DNA of 64,000 bases from an uncultured Tessaracoccus sp. (GCF_947286155.1 NZ_CAMYPD010000002.1:1-64000), one strand, 5' to 3'. Shown: positions 45,795 to 55,776, numbered from the stretch's first letter. Numbers and translations: made by a program. The notes: generated by a model not told the origin, from the letters alone.

Positions 45795-45862
45795 AGCCAG
45801 CAGCCTACCGGTTCCCCACGAGAGATTCCCGTCGGTATTCAAATGTGTGGGGAATGCGTCAA

Positions 45863-45894
45863 GAGGGGACCGAGGCTTGCACCTCGATCCCCTC
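45863..45894. terminator. Terminator hairpin after the PIG-L deacetylase gene
   Basis: A 13-bp stem with one mismatch (GAGGGGACCGAGG against CCTCGATCCCCTC) around a 6-base loop lies shortly after the end of the deacetylase gene. It also shields purS from upstream transcription. Confidence 0.7.
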
Positions 45895-45916
45895 TCATCC
45901 ACAGCCAGTTACTGCG

Positions 45917-48900
45917 TCAGCATCCCGTCCTCGGCATGCCAGGCTTGAGTGGCTTGTCGATGGCGCCCGGGCCGTCCGGCTTGTCGGGCTTGTCGACGAC
46001 GCCCGGGCCGTCTGGCTTGTCCGGCTTGTCGGGCTTCGGCTGGTCGCCGGCGGGCTGGATCGGGTACGCCCAGGCGGTCACGCCGTCGCCGTTATCCTTA
46101 CCCTGCTCTTCCCACGAGAGCAGCAGCTCGCTGTCAGATGCGAGCTCGGCCAGCACGTCGCTGGACACGGGAATCGTGAACTTGCCCTTGCCAGCCTTCA
46201 CCTCGACGGAACCGTCGGCCTTCAGTCTGCCGCCCATGTCAGGAGCCCACTTAGGCGCCTTGCCGTCTTCGTCGGAGCAGGCGTCGAAGCCGTCGGTGTC
46301 ACCTGCACAGCTGGACGTCCACACAGGCACGAAACGAGGGTCGCCCTTCCAGACGAACCCGCGCAGCGTGCCGGCGGCCAACGCCTCGTAGCTCACGACG
46401 ATGTTGTCGCCCTCGAAGCTTATGTCCGTCACGGTGAGGGAATCCGTCGGCTGCACGCCAGACATCGTCACGCCGCGCATCGCCGACTGGTGGATGGTCT
46501 GCGGCGACTCCACACCCTTCAACGCAGTGTCCGGGATGACGGGATCGCTCGCCTCGATCGAGCGGTCCGCCGGCGGCTCGTAGCCCTCGAGGTACGCGTG
46601 GCCCCAACGGTAGGGCTCGGACTGCTGGCTACCAAAGGCCGACCACGCGGTGCGAGTCTCGCCGATGAAGTCACGGTTGTCCGAGTCGTAGGGCGTCAGG
46701 TTGAAGCCCATGTACTGCGGATCGGCCTCGTTGGTGGCCGCGTCGCCGGTGGGCGCGGCGCTGGTCGGGCCGACCGCGGCCGGGAGCACGTCAAGCGGAA
46801 CCTTCACCTCCACCTCGTACGTGCCACCCTCGTACTTGCCGTTGGCGTCACGCTTCACCTGCGCCGCTACCTCGACGCCAGGAGCGTTCGGAGCGTTGAT
46901 GATGGTCTCGGCCAGCGGCCCAGAGGAGAAGCCCTGGTGGTTGTCGGCGTCGCGCGACCAGCAGGGGCCGTTCTTGCCGTTGCCGTTCTTGCCCTCCGGG
47001 TCGTCGGTGAAGGGGAACATGCCGAGCTTGAAGGTGCTCGAGGTGTCCGCGGAGTCGCCGCGCGGGTCAGCGAGCAGCTCCACCGAGTCCACCAGCCAGT
47101 GTCCGAAGCAGCGGTCGGGGGTGGCTGCTGCGCTCGCGGTGTCGTCGACCACGGTGATGTGCGCGTAGAGCGCATCGTCGTACCAACCGAGCTTGGCCTC
47201 GGAGCCCTCGCCGCAGTCCTTGCCGTCAGGGTCGCAGTCGTCGCCTTCCCACTTCTTTCCGACGGGGATCGCTTCGCCAGCGTAGGCGTCGTCGGCCTTA
47301 CCGTCGATCGTCGGAGCCTTGTCGAGCTGTCTAATCACGGTCGACGGCACCAGGTACATCTGCAGCGTCTCTTCCGACGTGCTGGACGCCGTGGTGGTCG
47401 TGGCCTTGAATTCGACCATCTCGCTGCCGGTGGCCTTCGGATCGGTGTGCGTCACGGTGAAGCTCACCGTGGCGGTACCGTCGGGCTTGACGTCGCTGAA
47501 CGGCTTCGTCGCCTCGTCGACGACGAATCCCTCCGGAACGCTGAGCGCAACCTCACCAGACTGCGTCTGATTGGTGCGGTTCGATACCTCGACGTTCACC
47601 GTCTTCGTCTCGCCAGCACCAATGTTGTCGGTAGCCGGCGAACGTCCGTAGTTGTGCACGCCATTCTTCTCGTTCCATTCGTCGAGTTCCGCCGAGTTAC
47701 CGGAACGCTCAAAGAGACCCTGTACCTTCGGCACAGCCTGCACCCGCGTGTTGTTCCACGCGGTCTTGCCGCCGCCCTTGAACGATGCCGCAAGCTGCTG
47801 CAGCGCCACCGGCGCATCCGCCGACGGGGTGACGGTGAACGTCGCCTTCGCCTGGGCCTTGCCGCCCACCTGCACCGGGTCGCTCACCGTCCAGCCCTTC
47901 GGCACGTCGAGGGTGAGGGAACCCGTCGGAACGGTGCCTTCCGGCACCTCGAGCGCGACGTCAACCTTGAACGGTTCGCCTGCCGCCACGTGGAACTGCT
48001 CGGGCGTGATGCGGAAGATGGTCTCGAGCGGGAACCCGCCGGCGTCGGGCACGGCAGCGCCCTGGAAGAGGGCATCGTCCTTGTCGCCGGCGTCGGTGCC
48101 GTTGGGCTGCATCGGCACGACGGAGTCCAGCACTGCGAACTGGAGGCACTCAGCATCCCATGGGTCCTTCTGCATAACCCTCGCCTGCGTGGGGTGCGCA
48201 CGTCCGCCTTCGCGACCCACCTGCGCCCACGTCTTCGGAGTGCCTGCGGCGATGCCCGCGGTGTTGCCCTTCACCCACTTATACGGCGACTCGTAGCCAG
48301 ACCACGTGCCCACCATCGTGAAGGGGTTATCGGCGTTCGGCTTGTATCCGACGTTGCAGTTGGGCGCTTGCTGCGCGCCCTTGCCGTCGTATTTGAAGCC
48401 CCATCCGGTGCGCTGGATGACCTTCTTCACCTGCCACGGCTGCACTGCTCCGACGCCCTCGAACTGCTCGGGGAAGCGAGTTGGGTCGGCAGCAGCTGCG
48501 ACGGCCTCCCACACGAGCCGGCCGGAGTACTGGTGGTTGCCGTGCCCGTAGTCGAAGTTCGGGGGCCAACCAATTATCACCGACGGGCGCGTCTCGCGAA
48601 TCACGCGCACGACGCGGCGCAGCGTGTCCTCCCCGTCCCAGGCGCGCTTCGTCAACGGCGCCGAGGTGTTGTAAAAGAAGTCGACCTTGTCGATATTGAA
48701 GATGTCGACGGTGCCCGTGCGCACGTGCGAGGCGCGGTCTTCATTCTCACGACGAAGCCCCAGGTCAGGGCCCGACTCGTTGCCGACGGAGTTCGACCCG
48801 CCTTCCCCACGGGTGACCATGATGATGCCGCACTTGATGTCGTAGAGATCTCCCCACACGCCACACGGTGTCGTGAAGGACGCATCATCGTCGGGGTGCG

Positions 48901-49057
48901 ACCACAGCGCCATGACGTCGATCTTCGACGCCTCGCTCGTGGTGGAGATCGCGGGCCGCCCGAATTCGAGATCGGGCGCGGGATCTGCGGCGGCCAGCGT
49001 GGGCACGCTGAGCGCTACCGCCGCCATGCCCGCGGTGAGCATGCGTAGACGTTTCAT
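45917..49057 (-). CDS. Secreted multidomain PIG-L-family deacetylase with carbohydrate-binding domains
   Basis: A 1046-residue secreted protein. After a signal peptide (cleavage near AAADP), a PIG-L/LmbE domain at about residues 45-300 has the zinc motif HPDDD (from H54) and GHGNHQ (H172, H175). This family removes acetyl groups from N-acetylglucosamine-type substrates. A NEW3-like beta domain follows (around 400-600), then a CBM9-like sugar-binding region (APTIDGKADDAYAGEAIPVG). The tail is a DKPDKPDGPG-type repeat ending in MPRTGC and an immediate stop, so the LPXTG-like motif has no hydrophobic segment. The ATG at 49057 has GGAGG upstream; 49093 is unlikely. Confidence 0.82.
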   Translation of the reverse strand: MKRLRMLTAGMAAVALSVPTLAAADPAPDLEFGRPAISTTSEASKIDVMALWSHPDDDASFTTPCGVWGDLYDIKCGIIMVTRGEGGSNSVGNESGPDLGLRRENEDRASHVRTGTVDIFNIDKVDFFYNTSAPLTKRAWDGEDTLRRVVRVIRETRPSVIIGWPPNFDYGHGNHQYSGRLVWEAVAAAADPTRFPEQFEGVGAVQPWQVKKVIQRTGWGFKYDGKGAQQAPNCNVGYKPNADNPFTMVGTWSGYESPYKWVKGNTAGIAAGTPKTWAQVGREGGRAHPTQARVMQKDPWDAECLQFAVLDSVVPMQPNGTDAGDKDDALFQGAAVPDAGGFPLETIFRITPEQFHVAAGEPFKVDVALEVPEGTVPTGSLTLDVPKGWTVSDPVQVGGKAQAKATFTVTPSADAPVALQQLAASFKGGGKTAWNNTRVQAVPKVQGLFERSGNSAELDEWNEKNGVHNYGRSPATDNIGAGETKTVNVEVSNRTNQTQSGEVALSVPEGFVVDEATKPFSDVKPDGTATVSFTVTHTDPKATGSEMVEFKATTTTASSTSEETLQMYLVPSTVIRQLDKAPTIDGKADDAYAGEAIPVGKKWEGDDCDPDGKDCGEGSEAKLGWYDDALYAHITVVDDTASAAATPDRCFGHWLVDSVELLADPRGDSADTSSTFKLGMFPFTDDPEGKNGNGKNGPCWSRDADNHQGFSSGPLAETIINAPNAPGVEVAAQVKRDANGKYEGGTYEVEVKVPLDVLPAAVGPTSAAPTGDAATNEADPQYMGFNLTPYDSDNRDFIGETRTAWSAFGSQQSEPYRWGHAYLEGYEPPADRSIEASDPVIPDTALKGVESPQTIHQSAMRGVTMSGVQPTDSLTVTDISFEGDNIVVSYEALAAGTLRGFVWKGDPRFVPVWTSSCAGDTDGFDACSDEDGKAPKWAPDMGGRLKADGSVEVKAGKGKFTIPVSSDVLAELASDSELLLSWEEQGKDNGDGVTAWAYPIQPAGDQPKPDKPDKPDGPGVVDKPDKPDGPGAIDKPLKPGMPRTGC

Positions 49058-49228
49058 CAATCCTCCATTGATTGATCTGGTACTTCCCGGCACTCGCTCA
49101 ACACGTAGTCAGCGCGAATACCGCCTCGTCGAGCAGCCATGCCCGACGCTGCACCGCACGCTACCGGAGGAAACACTCACTCGCAGGCAATTCTCAGCAT
49201 TTTCTTCCCTCTTTCGCGCAAAACCACA

Positions 49229-49255
49229 CAGGAGGGCCCACCATGAACCCTCCTG
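49229..49255 (-). terminator. Terminator hairpin after the GH4 gene
   Basis: Arms CAGGAGGG and CCCTCCTG pair perfectly with an 11-base loop, 28 bases beyond the GH4 stop in the 225-base gap before the PIG-L gene start. I see no further gene in this gap. Confidence 0.55.
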
Positions 49256-49282
49256 CGATCGAAGTTGATTGCTATGTATGCG

Positions 49283-50638
49283 TTACCGCTCAAGGATGGC
49301 GGCGATATCGGCAGAATGCTCGAGGTAGCCGTCGAGCAGTTGCTGGCCCTTCGTCGGGGAATCCACCAGTGGGTGGGTGGCGAACCCCTCCCAGGCCGCA
49401 CCGGCGTCGCCCGTGACAGCAGCATCGAGAATGCAGCGCTCGGCGCCGCGCAACCTAGACATCCGCCCGAGCTGCTCCAGCGAAGGCGCGGCAACCTGCT
49501 TCGGGTGCACCCCGTTGCCGTCCACCACACAGCCGACCTCGATGGTGAGGTCATCCGGCAGCTCCGCGACGATGCGCCCGTCCGAGCCTGCACCGTTGGC
49601 CACGTTGAGGATCATCTTCTCCGACGTGTTTGTGGCGATGGCCGTCATGAGCCGCAGCGCTACTTCCTGGTATCCGCCACCGGCGATGTCCTCCTCGCGA
49701 CGCTCCTCGTCGCGCCCCTCGGCCATGTAGGTGGCCTCGCGGGTGTGCAGCGCGTCGCGCCACACCTTCAGCGGCGACTCACAGCACTCGGCGCTGGCCG
49801 CGTCGTAAAACTCCCGCTGCTGGGCCTGCAGGAACTCGCCACGGGTTTGCCCGGCATCGAGAATGCGGCGGATGGCATCGTCGGTGTGCAGGTAGTAGTA
49901 GAGGTACTCGTTCGGCAGGGCGGCCATCTGGCGCACGTAGTCGATACCGATGATGCGCGCTTCCTCGATGCCTTCGATGAGGGCATCGTCGGCGAGCAGC
50001 GTGGGCAGAAGATCATCGCCGTCAATGCGCACCTCACGCAGCCAACCGAGGTGGTTGAGGCCAAGGTAGTCGTACTCGACGTCGGAGACATCCTTGCCAA
50101 ACGCTCGAGCTACGCGGCGCACCAAACCGATGGGGGTGTCGCAGATGCCGACGACGCGGTGGCCGAGCACCTGCTGCATGGCCTCGGTGACGATGCCAGC
50201 GGGGTTGGTGAAGTTGATCACCCAGGCGTTCGGGGCCTCGCGAGCGATCGTCTCCGCAATCCTGCGCATCACAGGGATGGTGCGCAGCGCGTAGGCCAAC
50301 CCGCCGGGGCCGATCGTTTCCTGGCCGAGCAGCCCGAGGTTCAGGGCGACGCGCTCGTCGACGGTGCGCGCCGCGGTGCCCCCGACGCGAATGGCGGAAA
50401 AGACGAAGTCAGCGCCGCGCACGGCGTCGGTAAGGTCGTTCGTGACGCGCACCGACGTGGCGCCGTCACCGATCTGCGCCGCCATCTCTGCGGTGATGCG
50501 CTCAATTACATGCAGGCGGGTGGAGTCGACGTCGAAGAGCACGACCTCGTCGACATGCATCCCGGTGACTTCCTGCGCCACTGCTTCGTATACGAGCGGC
50601 GTGCGGAATCCACCACCGCCAAGGATCGCTAGCCTCAT
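49283..50638 (-). CDS. 6-phospho-beta-glucosidase-like glycoside hydrolase family 4
   Basis: A 451-residue GH4 enzyme that cleaves glycosides by an unusual NAD- and metal-dependent oxidation mechanism. The NAD-binding start [46 protein letters not shown] (metal-ligand Cys) and [13 protein letters not shown] (metal-ligand His) are present. The sequence resembles 6-phospho-beta-glucosidases more than alpha-type GH4 enzymes. It overlaps the DeoR gene by 4 bases (ATGA). A PfkB-type kinase in the divergent operon could make the phosphorylated substrate, in place of a PTS. Confidence 0.88.
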   Translation of the reverse strand: MRLAILGGGGFRTPLVYEAVAQEVTGMHVDEVVLFDVDSTRLHVIERITAEMAAQIGDGATSVRVTNDLTDAVRGADFVFSAIRVGGTAARTVDERVALNLGLLGQETIGPGGLAYALRTIPVMRRIAETIAREAPNAWVINFTNPAGIVTEAMQQVLGHRVVGICDTPIGLVRRVARAFGKDVSDVEYDYLGLNHLGWLREVRIDGDDLLPTLLADDALIEGIEEARIIGIDYVRQMAALPNEYLYYYLHTDDAIRRILDAGQTRGEFLQAQQREFYDAASAECCESPLKVWRDALHTREATYMAEGRDEERREEDIAGGGYQEVALRLMTAIATNTSEKMILNVANGAGSDGRIVAELPDDLTIEVGCVVDGNGVHPKQVAAPSLEQLGRMSRLRGAERCILDAAVTGDAGAAWEGFATHPLVDSPTKGQQLLDGYLEHSADIAAILER

Positions 50639-51414
50639 TTCATCTGCTCCTCACTGCGCGCCACGACGAGCGCGGTTTCATCGGGAATCGCCAAGCCTTG
50701 CGGCTTCGCGTCGGTTACCAAGTGGCTAAAAGCGTCCAGCCCGCTCACTCGGAGGAAGCCGGAGCCGGGGAATTTTTCTGCGTCTGCGAGCAGGTACGAC
50801 GAGCTTGCACAGCGCATCAGTGCTCGCTTGATGGGCACCTCGCTCGGCGTCGAATCTAGGACGGACCCGTCGTTGGCGACGCCAGCAGTGCCGAGGAACG
50901 CCTTGTCAACTCGCATTTGGCTGAGCATCTGCTCCGCCCAGGTGCCCACCATGGAGCGATAATTCGCACGCAGCAGGCCGCCCACGACGACGAGATCCAC
51001 CGCTGGGGCTTGCGCCAGGGCCTCCACCACCGCGAGCGACGCGGTGACCACCGTGAGCGATTTGTCCACCAACACCTGGCACATCGCGGCCACCGTCGTG
51101 CCGCTGTCGAGCGCGATGACGTCCCCATCGTCGACGAGTTGCGCGGCGGCGTGCCCGATGGCGAGCTTGGCATGGGATGCGGACTCGGCCACCTCGCTGA
51201 AACTGCGCAGATCGCGCTCAGGTCGGATAGTGCCCATCGCGTCGCCTGCACCCCCACGAAGGCGGCGCAGCTTGCCGGCTTTGGAGAGCGCGTCGAGGTC
51301 GCGACGCACCGTGGCTTCGGAGACACCCAACGCCTCGCACAACTGTTGCACCGTCACGAACCCACGGTCGCGCACGGCGGAGACGATGCGGAGATGTCGG
51401 TCTTCGGTGAGCAC
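50635..51414 (-). CDS. DeoR-family transcriptional regulator of the GH4/ABC sugar locus
   Basis: A 259-residue DeoR-type repressor. The helix-turn-helix is [37 protein letters not shown]. The C-terminal sensor domain, which usually binds a sugar phosphate, has [16 protein letters not shown] and KAFLGTAGV. The open frame continues to TTG 51438. GTG at 51414 ([11 protein letters not shown]) fits the family start better. It is divergent from the ABC operon and coupled to GH4, so it likely controls both. Confidence 0.87.
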   Translation of the reverse strand: MLTEDRHLRIVSAVRDRGFVTVQQLCEALGVSEATVRRDLDALSKAGKLRRLRGGAGDAMGTIRPERDLRSFSEVAESASHAKLAIGHAAAQLVDDGDVIALDSGTTVAAMCQVLVDKSLTVVTASLAVVEALAQAPAVDLVVVGGLLRANYRSMVGTWAEQMLSQMRVDKAFLGTAGVANDGSVLDSTPSEVPIKRALMRCASSSYLLADAEKFPGSGFLRVSGLDAFSHLVTDAKPQGLAIPDETALVVARSEEQMK

Positions 51415-51572
51415 GCCATAAACGTAGCATCCAAACAAGCAACTTCAGTCATTTTTACGAAAAAGGTGGCTGATTCGCTCATGTTCTGACATGCTTGGGC
51501 AGTAGGACCGGTTTCGCACACTTGCGCGTTAGCGGCCGAAGTATCAGTGAAGCTACAGGAGAGAAGGACAAC

Positions 51573-52934
51573 ATGCGACGTCGCAAGTTCCTCGTGCTGG
51601 GTCTCGCCCCGGCACTTGCAATCGGCACGCTGTCGGCGTGCGCGCCCGGCAGTGGCGATAACGCCTCGGGCGAGACACCGTCGAAGGCACCCAGCGAAAT
51701 CAGCACCGACCCAGCCAGCTTGGGCGATGTCGAGTTGAAGGTATGGGACCAGGAAGTTCGCGGTTCCCAGAACGACGCCCTGGAGGCCCTGAACAAGGCC
51801 TTCCAGGAGAAGTACCCCAACATCAAGATCAAGCGCACCAGCCAGTCGAACGACGACCTGCAGCAGCAGATCGCGCTCGCGCTGTCCGGCAACGACGTGC
51901 CCGACGTCGCGCAAGTCAACAACGCCCGCGGTGACATGGGCCAGTACGTGGCTGCCGGCCAGCTGGTGAACCTCGAGCCCTACGCCGAGGCCTACGGCTG
52001 GGCCGACCGCTTCGCTGAGTCCGTGCTGAGCAAGGTGCGCTACTCCGACGATGCCAAGACCTTCGGTGAAGGCAACCTGTACGGCGTGCCGCAGACCGGT
52101 GAGATCGTCGGCCTGTTCTACTCCAAGAAGAAGCTCGAGCAGCTCGGCATCGAGGCTCCGACGACGTGGGACGAGTACTTCGCCGCGCTCGACAAGGCGA
52201 AGGAAGCGGGCGAACAGCCCATGGTGCTGGGCAACCTCGAGCAATGGCCCGCGCTCCACGTCTTCGGTCCGCTGCAGGCCAACTACGTCTCTTCCGACGA
52301 GATCGTGAAGCTCGGCATGGGCAACGCGGGCGCCGACTGGACGTCGGATGCCAACAAGGAAGCCATGACGCAGTTCGCCAAGTGGGCGAAGGACGGCTAC
52401 TTCGGCTCCTCGCCGAACGGCACCGACTACGACCCGGCCTGGGCGAGCTTCGGCAAGGGCACCGGCGTGTTCCTGCCCGCTGGTAGCTGGGTGGGCGCCG
52501 ACCTCGAAGCCACCATGAAGGACGACCTCGGGTTCATGGCTCCGCCACCCGGCGTCGACGGCAAGCTCGCCACCACCGGTGGCACGGGCATCCCGTTCTC
52601 GATTCCTGCCAAGTCGAAGAACGTCGAGGCGGCTGCGGCCTACATCGACTTCATCACCAGCGACGAGGCCATGAAGATCATCGCCGAGAAGGGCGGCATG
52701 CCCGTGAACAACACGGCCGAGCTCGCGCCGGACTCGGGCGTGCAGCACGACATCTTCACCGCCTTCGACAAGGTTTCCTCCGAAGGCACCCTGCTGCCGT
52801 ACCTTGACTACGCGACTCCGAGCTTCGCGGACACCGCTGGCCAGGGCCTCCAGGAGGCGCTGGGCGGACAGAAGTCTCCCGAAGACGTGCTCCAGTCTTT
52901 CCAGGACGACTACTCGAAGTTCGTGGGTGAGTAA
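51573..52934 (+). CDS. CUT1 sugar-binding lipoprotein
   Basis: A 453-residue solute-binding lipoprotein. The leader MRRRKFLVLGLAPALAIGTL ends in a lipobox (LSAC), followed by a Ser/Gly/Pro linker. The mature part matches CUT1 binding proteins: VELKVWDQEVRGSQNDALEALNKAF, DVPDVAQVNNARGDMGQYVAAGQLVNL, PTTWDEYFAALDKAKEAG and AAYIDFITSDEAMKIIAEKGGMPVN. GAGAGAAGGA precedes the ATG at 51573. It is followed after 3 bases by the permease gene, without an intercistronic hairpin. Confidence 0.91.
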   Translation: MRRRKFLVLGLAPALAIGTLSACAPGSGDNASGETPSKAPSEISTDPASLGDVELKVWDQEVRGSQNDALEALNKAFQEKYPNIKIKRTSQSNDDLQQQIALALSGNDVPDVAQVNNARGDMGQYVAAGQLVNLEPYAEAYGWADRFAESVLSKVRYSDDAKTFGEGNLYGVPQTGEIVGLFYSKKKLEQLGIEAPTTWDEYFAALDKAKEAGEQPMVLGNLEQWPALHVFGPLQANYVSSDEIVKLGMGNAGADWTSDANKEAMTQFAKWAKDGYFGSSPNGTDYDPAWASFGKGTGVFLPAGSWVGADLEATMKDDLGFMAPPPGVDGKLATTGGTGIPFSIPAKSKNVEAAAAYIDFITSDEAMKIIAEKGGMPVNNTAELAPDSGVQHDIFTAFDKVSSEGTLLPYLDYATPSFADTAGQGLQEALGGQKSPEDVLQSFQDDYSKFVGE

Positions 52935-52937
52935 CTG

Positions 52938-53840
52938 ATGTCGAAGAAGGGTCGGGAGCGGCCGTCGGCAGTGGTACGAGGGCGGTGGACGCCGTACCTC
53001 TACCTGCTCCCGGCCCTCCTCATTTACGGAGGATTCCTGCTCTACCCCGTGGTGCGGACTGCCCAGTTCTCGCTGTATGAGTGGAGCGGATTCGGGCCGG
53101 CCACCTTCGTCGGGCTCGACAACTACACGTCGCTCGTGACCGATCAGCGGTTCCTCGCCGCCATCAGCCACGCGTTCTACCTCATCTTGTTCTACGCCAT
53201 CCTGCCGCTCATCGTCGGCCTGATCCTGGCCGCCATCCTCCGACGGGGCAACGTGCGCGGGATGGGTGTGTACCGGGTACTCATTTTCGTGCCGCAGGTG
53301 ATTGCGCTCGTCGTGGTCGCCGTCGCGTGGCGCCAGATCTACACCCCCAACGGCACGCTCAACTCCATGCTCGGCTGGATCGGAATCGAATCGGACATCG
53401 GCTGGTTGGGCGATCCGAATCTCGCGCTCACCGCCGTCGGCATCATCGGGTTCTGGCTCGAAACTGGCCTCGTGATGTTGCTGCTGCTGGCGGGCATGAA
53501 CCGCATCCCCGGCGAGCTGTACGAGGCTGCCCGCCTCGACGGCGCCGGTCCGATCAGTGAGTTCTTCGGCATCACGCTGCCCGCGGTTCGCCCTGAGATC
53601 GCCACCTCGCTCGTGCTCACCATCATCGCCGCGCTCAAGACCTTCGACCTGGTGTACATGACCACCAGCGGCGGCCCAGGCACTGCGACGACGGTGCCCA
53701 GCTACGAGGTGTACAACCGCGCCTTCCAGCTCAAGCAGGTGGGTTCCGCGTCAGCCGTGGCAGTGTTCCTCACCGTGATGGTGTTCTGCATCAACATCGT
53801 GGTGAACCGCATCGGCGAAGAAAAGAAGGTGTCGCGATGA
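52938..53840 (+). CDS. CUT1 sugar ABC transporter permease, MalF type
   Basis: A 300-residue permease with six membrane segments and the CUT1 MalF-type N-terminus (TPYLYLLPALLIYGGFLLYPVVRTAQFSLYEWSG). The EAA loop is RIPGELYEAARLDGAGPISEFFGITLP. It lies between the binding-protein gene and the second permease and overlaps the latter by 4 bases. No ATPase gene is present in the operon, so a shared MsiK-type ATPase is inferred. Confidence 0.92.
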   Translation: MSKKGRERPSAVVRGRWTPYLYLLPALLIYGGFLLYPVVRTAQFSLYEWSGFGPATFVGLDNYTSLVTDQRFLAAISHAFYLILFYAILPLIVGLILAAILRRGNVRGMGVYRVLIFVPQVIALVVVAVAWRQIYTPNGTLNSMLGWIGIESDIGWLGDPNLALTAVGIIGFWLETGLVMLLLLAGMNRIPGELYEAARLDGAGPISEFFGITLPAVRPEIATSLVLTIIAALKTFDLVYMTTSGGPGTATTVPSYEVYNRAFQLKQVGSASAVAVFLTVMVFCINIVVNRIGEEKKVSR

Positions 53841-54646
53841 AGGTATCCGTCGGTGAGAAAGCCCTCAACTACGTCATTTTGACGCTCTTCAGCCTGTTCG
53901 CCATCTTCCCGATCATAACCATCGTGCTGACGGCCCTGTCGCCGCAGCTGGGCGTCTCGGAGCCCGGCCCGCACTGGCACAACATCGTCGACGCCTGGAA
54001 CCAGGGCGCGTTCGGCCCAGCGCTGCTGCGTTCGCTCGCCGTCGCAGGCTTCGTGGTGCCCGTCGCGCTCGTGCTCTCGATTCTGGCTGGCTACGCCTTC
54101 GGCACCATGCGTTTCCGGGGCTCGACGATCCTGTTCTACCTCTTCCTATTCGGCATGATGGTGCCCGCTGAGGCCATCATCATCCCCCTGTTCTACGACC
54201 TGCGCTCCATGCAGCTCACCGACACACTCTGGGCGGTGGCCATGCCACAGGTTGCCCAGTCCATCGCGTTCGGCACGTTCTGGATGCGCGCCCAGTTCCG
54301 CGCCATGCCGAGGAGCTTGCTCGAAGCCGCCGCGATCGACCACTGCTCCGGCTTCACCGCGCTGCGCAAGGTGTTCGTCCCTCCCGCCACGGGCTCCATC
54401 GCCACCGTCACGGTGCTCATGTTCATGTGGACATGGAACGAGTTCATGATTCCGCTGGTCATGTCGCCGGGTGCTGAGTGGCGCACGGCACCGCTCGGCC
54501 TATCCGTGTTCAAGGGCCAGTACACCGCCGACGGCGCGCTCATGGCGGCGGCTGGACTCATCATTGCCGCGCCCATCGTCGTGGTGTTCCTGATGCTGCA
54601 GCGGTACTTCATTGACGGCATGTTGGAAGGATCTGCAAAAGAATGA
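53837..54646 (+). CDS. CUT1 sugar ABC transporter permease, MalG type
   Basis: A 269-residue second permease with six membrane segments. The EAA loop RAMPRSLLEAAAIDHCSGFTALRKVFVPP and the C-terminal FMWTWNEFMIPLVMSPGAEWRTAPLGLSVF fit MalG-type CUT1 permeases. It overlaps the MalF-type gene upstream and the kinase gene downstream, each by 4 bases (ATGA). The tight coupling indicates that transport and phosphorylation are co-expressed. Confidence 0.92.
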   Translation: MKVSVGEKALNYVILTLFSLFAIFPIITIVLTALSPQLGVSEPGPHWHNIVDAWNQGAFGPALLRSLAVAGFVVPVALVLSILAGYAFGTMRFRGSTILFYLFLFGMMVPAEAIIIPLFYDLRSMQLTDTLWAVAMPQVAQSIAFGTFWMRAQFRAMPRSLLEAAAIDHCSGFTALRKVFVPPATGSIATVTVLMFMWTWNEFMIPLVMSPGAEWRTAPLGLSVFKGQYTADGALMAAAGLIIAAPIVVVFLMLQRYFIDGMLEGSAKE

Positions 54647-55770
54647 CCGACCACGAACACCTCGACGACTTCTGCGAGCACTGCTGGAATTGGGACCCGC
54701 TGCGGGCCACCCGAACCCCCGACGATCCCCCACTCGACGTGCTCAGCACCGGCACCGTCTTCTTCGACCTCATCTTCACGGGGTTGAGCCGGATGCCGAA
54801 GCCGGGCGAGGAGCTGTACACGTCAGGAATGGGGTCGTGCCCAGGCGGCATCGCGAACCTCGCTACCGCGCTCGCGCGCCTCGGCCTGCGCACCGGGCTC
54901 GTCGCGGGCTTCGGCGACGATGCCTACGCCGATTGGCTGTGGGAGACCCTGTCCGACGGGGAAGGCATCGATCTGTCGTCGTCGCCGCGGTTCGAGCATT
55001 TCCATTCCGCCACGACGGTGGCGATGACCGTCGACGACGACCGCGCCATGGTCACACACATGCACGAGCTTCCTGCTCCGCTCGAGCCCTACATCCTGGG
55101 CGCCCCGCAGGCTCGGGCCGCGGTGCTGGACCTGGCCGGCGAGACGTCGTGGTGGCCCGCGCTGGCCGCCCGCGGCACGTTGCTGTTCGCTGACATCGGC
55201 TACGACGACACGGGCAAGTGGGATCTGTCGGCGCTCGAGCCGTTGCGCCACTGCCACGCGTTCACCCCCAACGCGGTGGAGGCCATGCACTACACCCGCA
55301 CAGACTCCCCCACCCGGGCGGTGCGGAAGATCGCCGAGCTCGTGCCGTTCGCCGTCGTCACCGACGGTGTTGCCGGCGCGTACGCCATCGACCAAACCAC
55401 CGGCGAGGAGGCGTACTGCCCCGCGGTGGCCACCGAAGCCATCGACGCCACCGGCGCGGGCGACGTGTTCGCGTCGGGGCTCGTGCTGGGCACGCTGGCC
55501 GGCTGGACGCTCGAGCACCGGCTACGCTTCGCGGCGCTGTGCTCGTCGCTGGCGGTGCAGCAGTTTGGTGGCTCGCTGGCGGCGCCAGGCTGGGGCGATA
55601 TTTCCGACTGGTGGCGCTGCCTGCTCGCCCGCGCCGAGGGCGGCGACCTGAAGGCGGAGTACATCCGCCACGACTACGCCTTCCTCGCCGACGTCATCCC
55701 GAGCCACGAGGTGGCCGGCGTCCGGAGGGCGGAGGGCACGTTCGCACTCCACTCCGACCTCCACGACTGA
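54643..55770 (+). CDS. PfkB-family carbohydrate kinase
   Basis: A 375-residue PfkB/ribokinase-type kinase. The N-terminal signature region is MPKPGEELYTSGMGSCPGGIANLATALARLG. The second signature is EAIDATGAGDVFASGLVLG, with the catalytic Asp in GAGD. A 25-residue N-terminal extension (DHEHLDDFCEHCWNWDP) precedes the fold and contains two Cys and a His. It is the last gene of the ABC operon, coupled by 4 bases. Together with the divergent GH4 gene it suggests phosphorylation of the imported sugar before cleavage. Substrate is unknown. Confidence 0.88.
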   Translation: MTDHEHLDDFCEHCWNWDPLRATRTPDDPPLDVLSTGTVFFDLIFTGLSRMPKPGEELYTSGMGSCPGGIANLATALARLGLRTGLVAGFGDDAYADWLWETLSDGEGIDLSSSPRFEHFHSATTVAMTVDDDRAMVTHMHELPAPLEPYILGAPQARAAVLDLAGETSWWPALAARGTLLFADIGYDDTGKWDLSALEPLRHCHAFTPNAVEAMHYTRTDSPTRAVRKIAELVPFAVVTDGVAGAYAIDQTTGEEAYCPAVATEAIDATGAGDVFASGLVLGTLAGWTLEHRLRFAALCSSLAVQQFGGSLAAPGWGDISDWWRCLLARAEGGDLKAEYIRHDYAFLADVIPSHEVAGVRRAEGTFALHSDLHD

Positions 55771-55776
55771 GCAGAC

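Noticed and set aside
45845..49048. 1067-residue plus-strand open frame opposite the PIG-L gene
   Set aside because: It is Arg/Val/His-rich with no domain, while the minus strand has a signal peptide, PIG-L motifs and binding domains. It is an antisense artefact.
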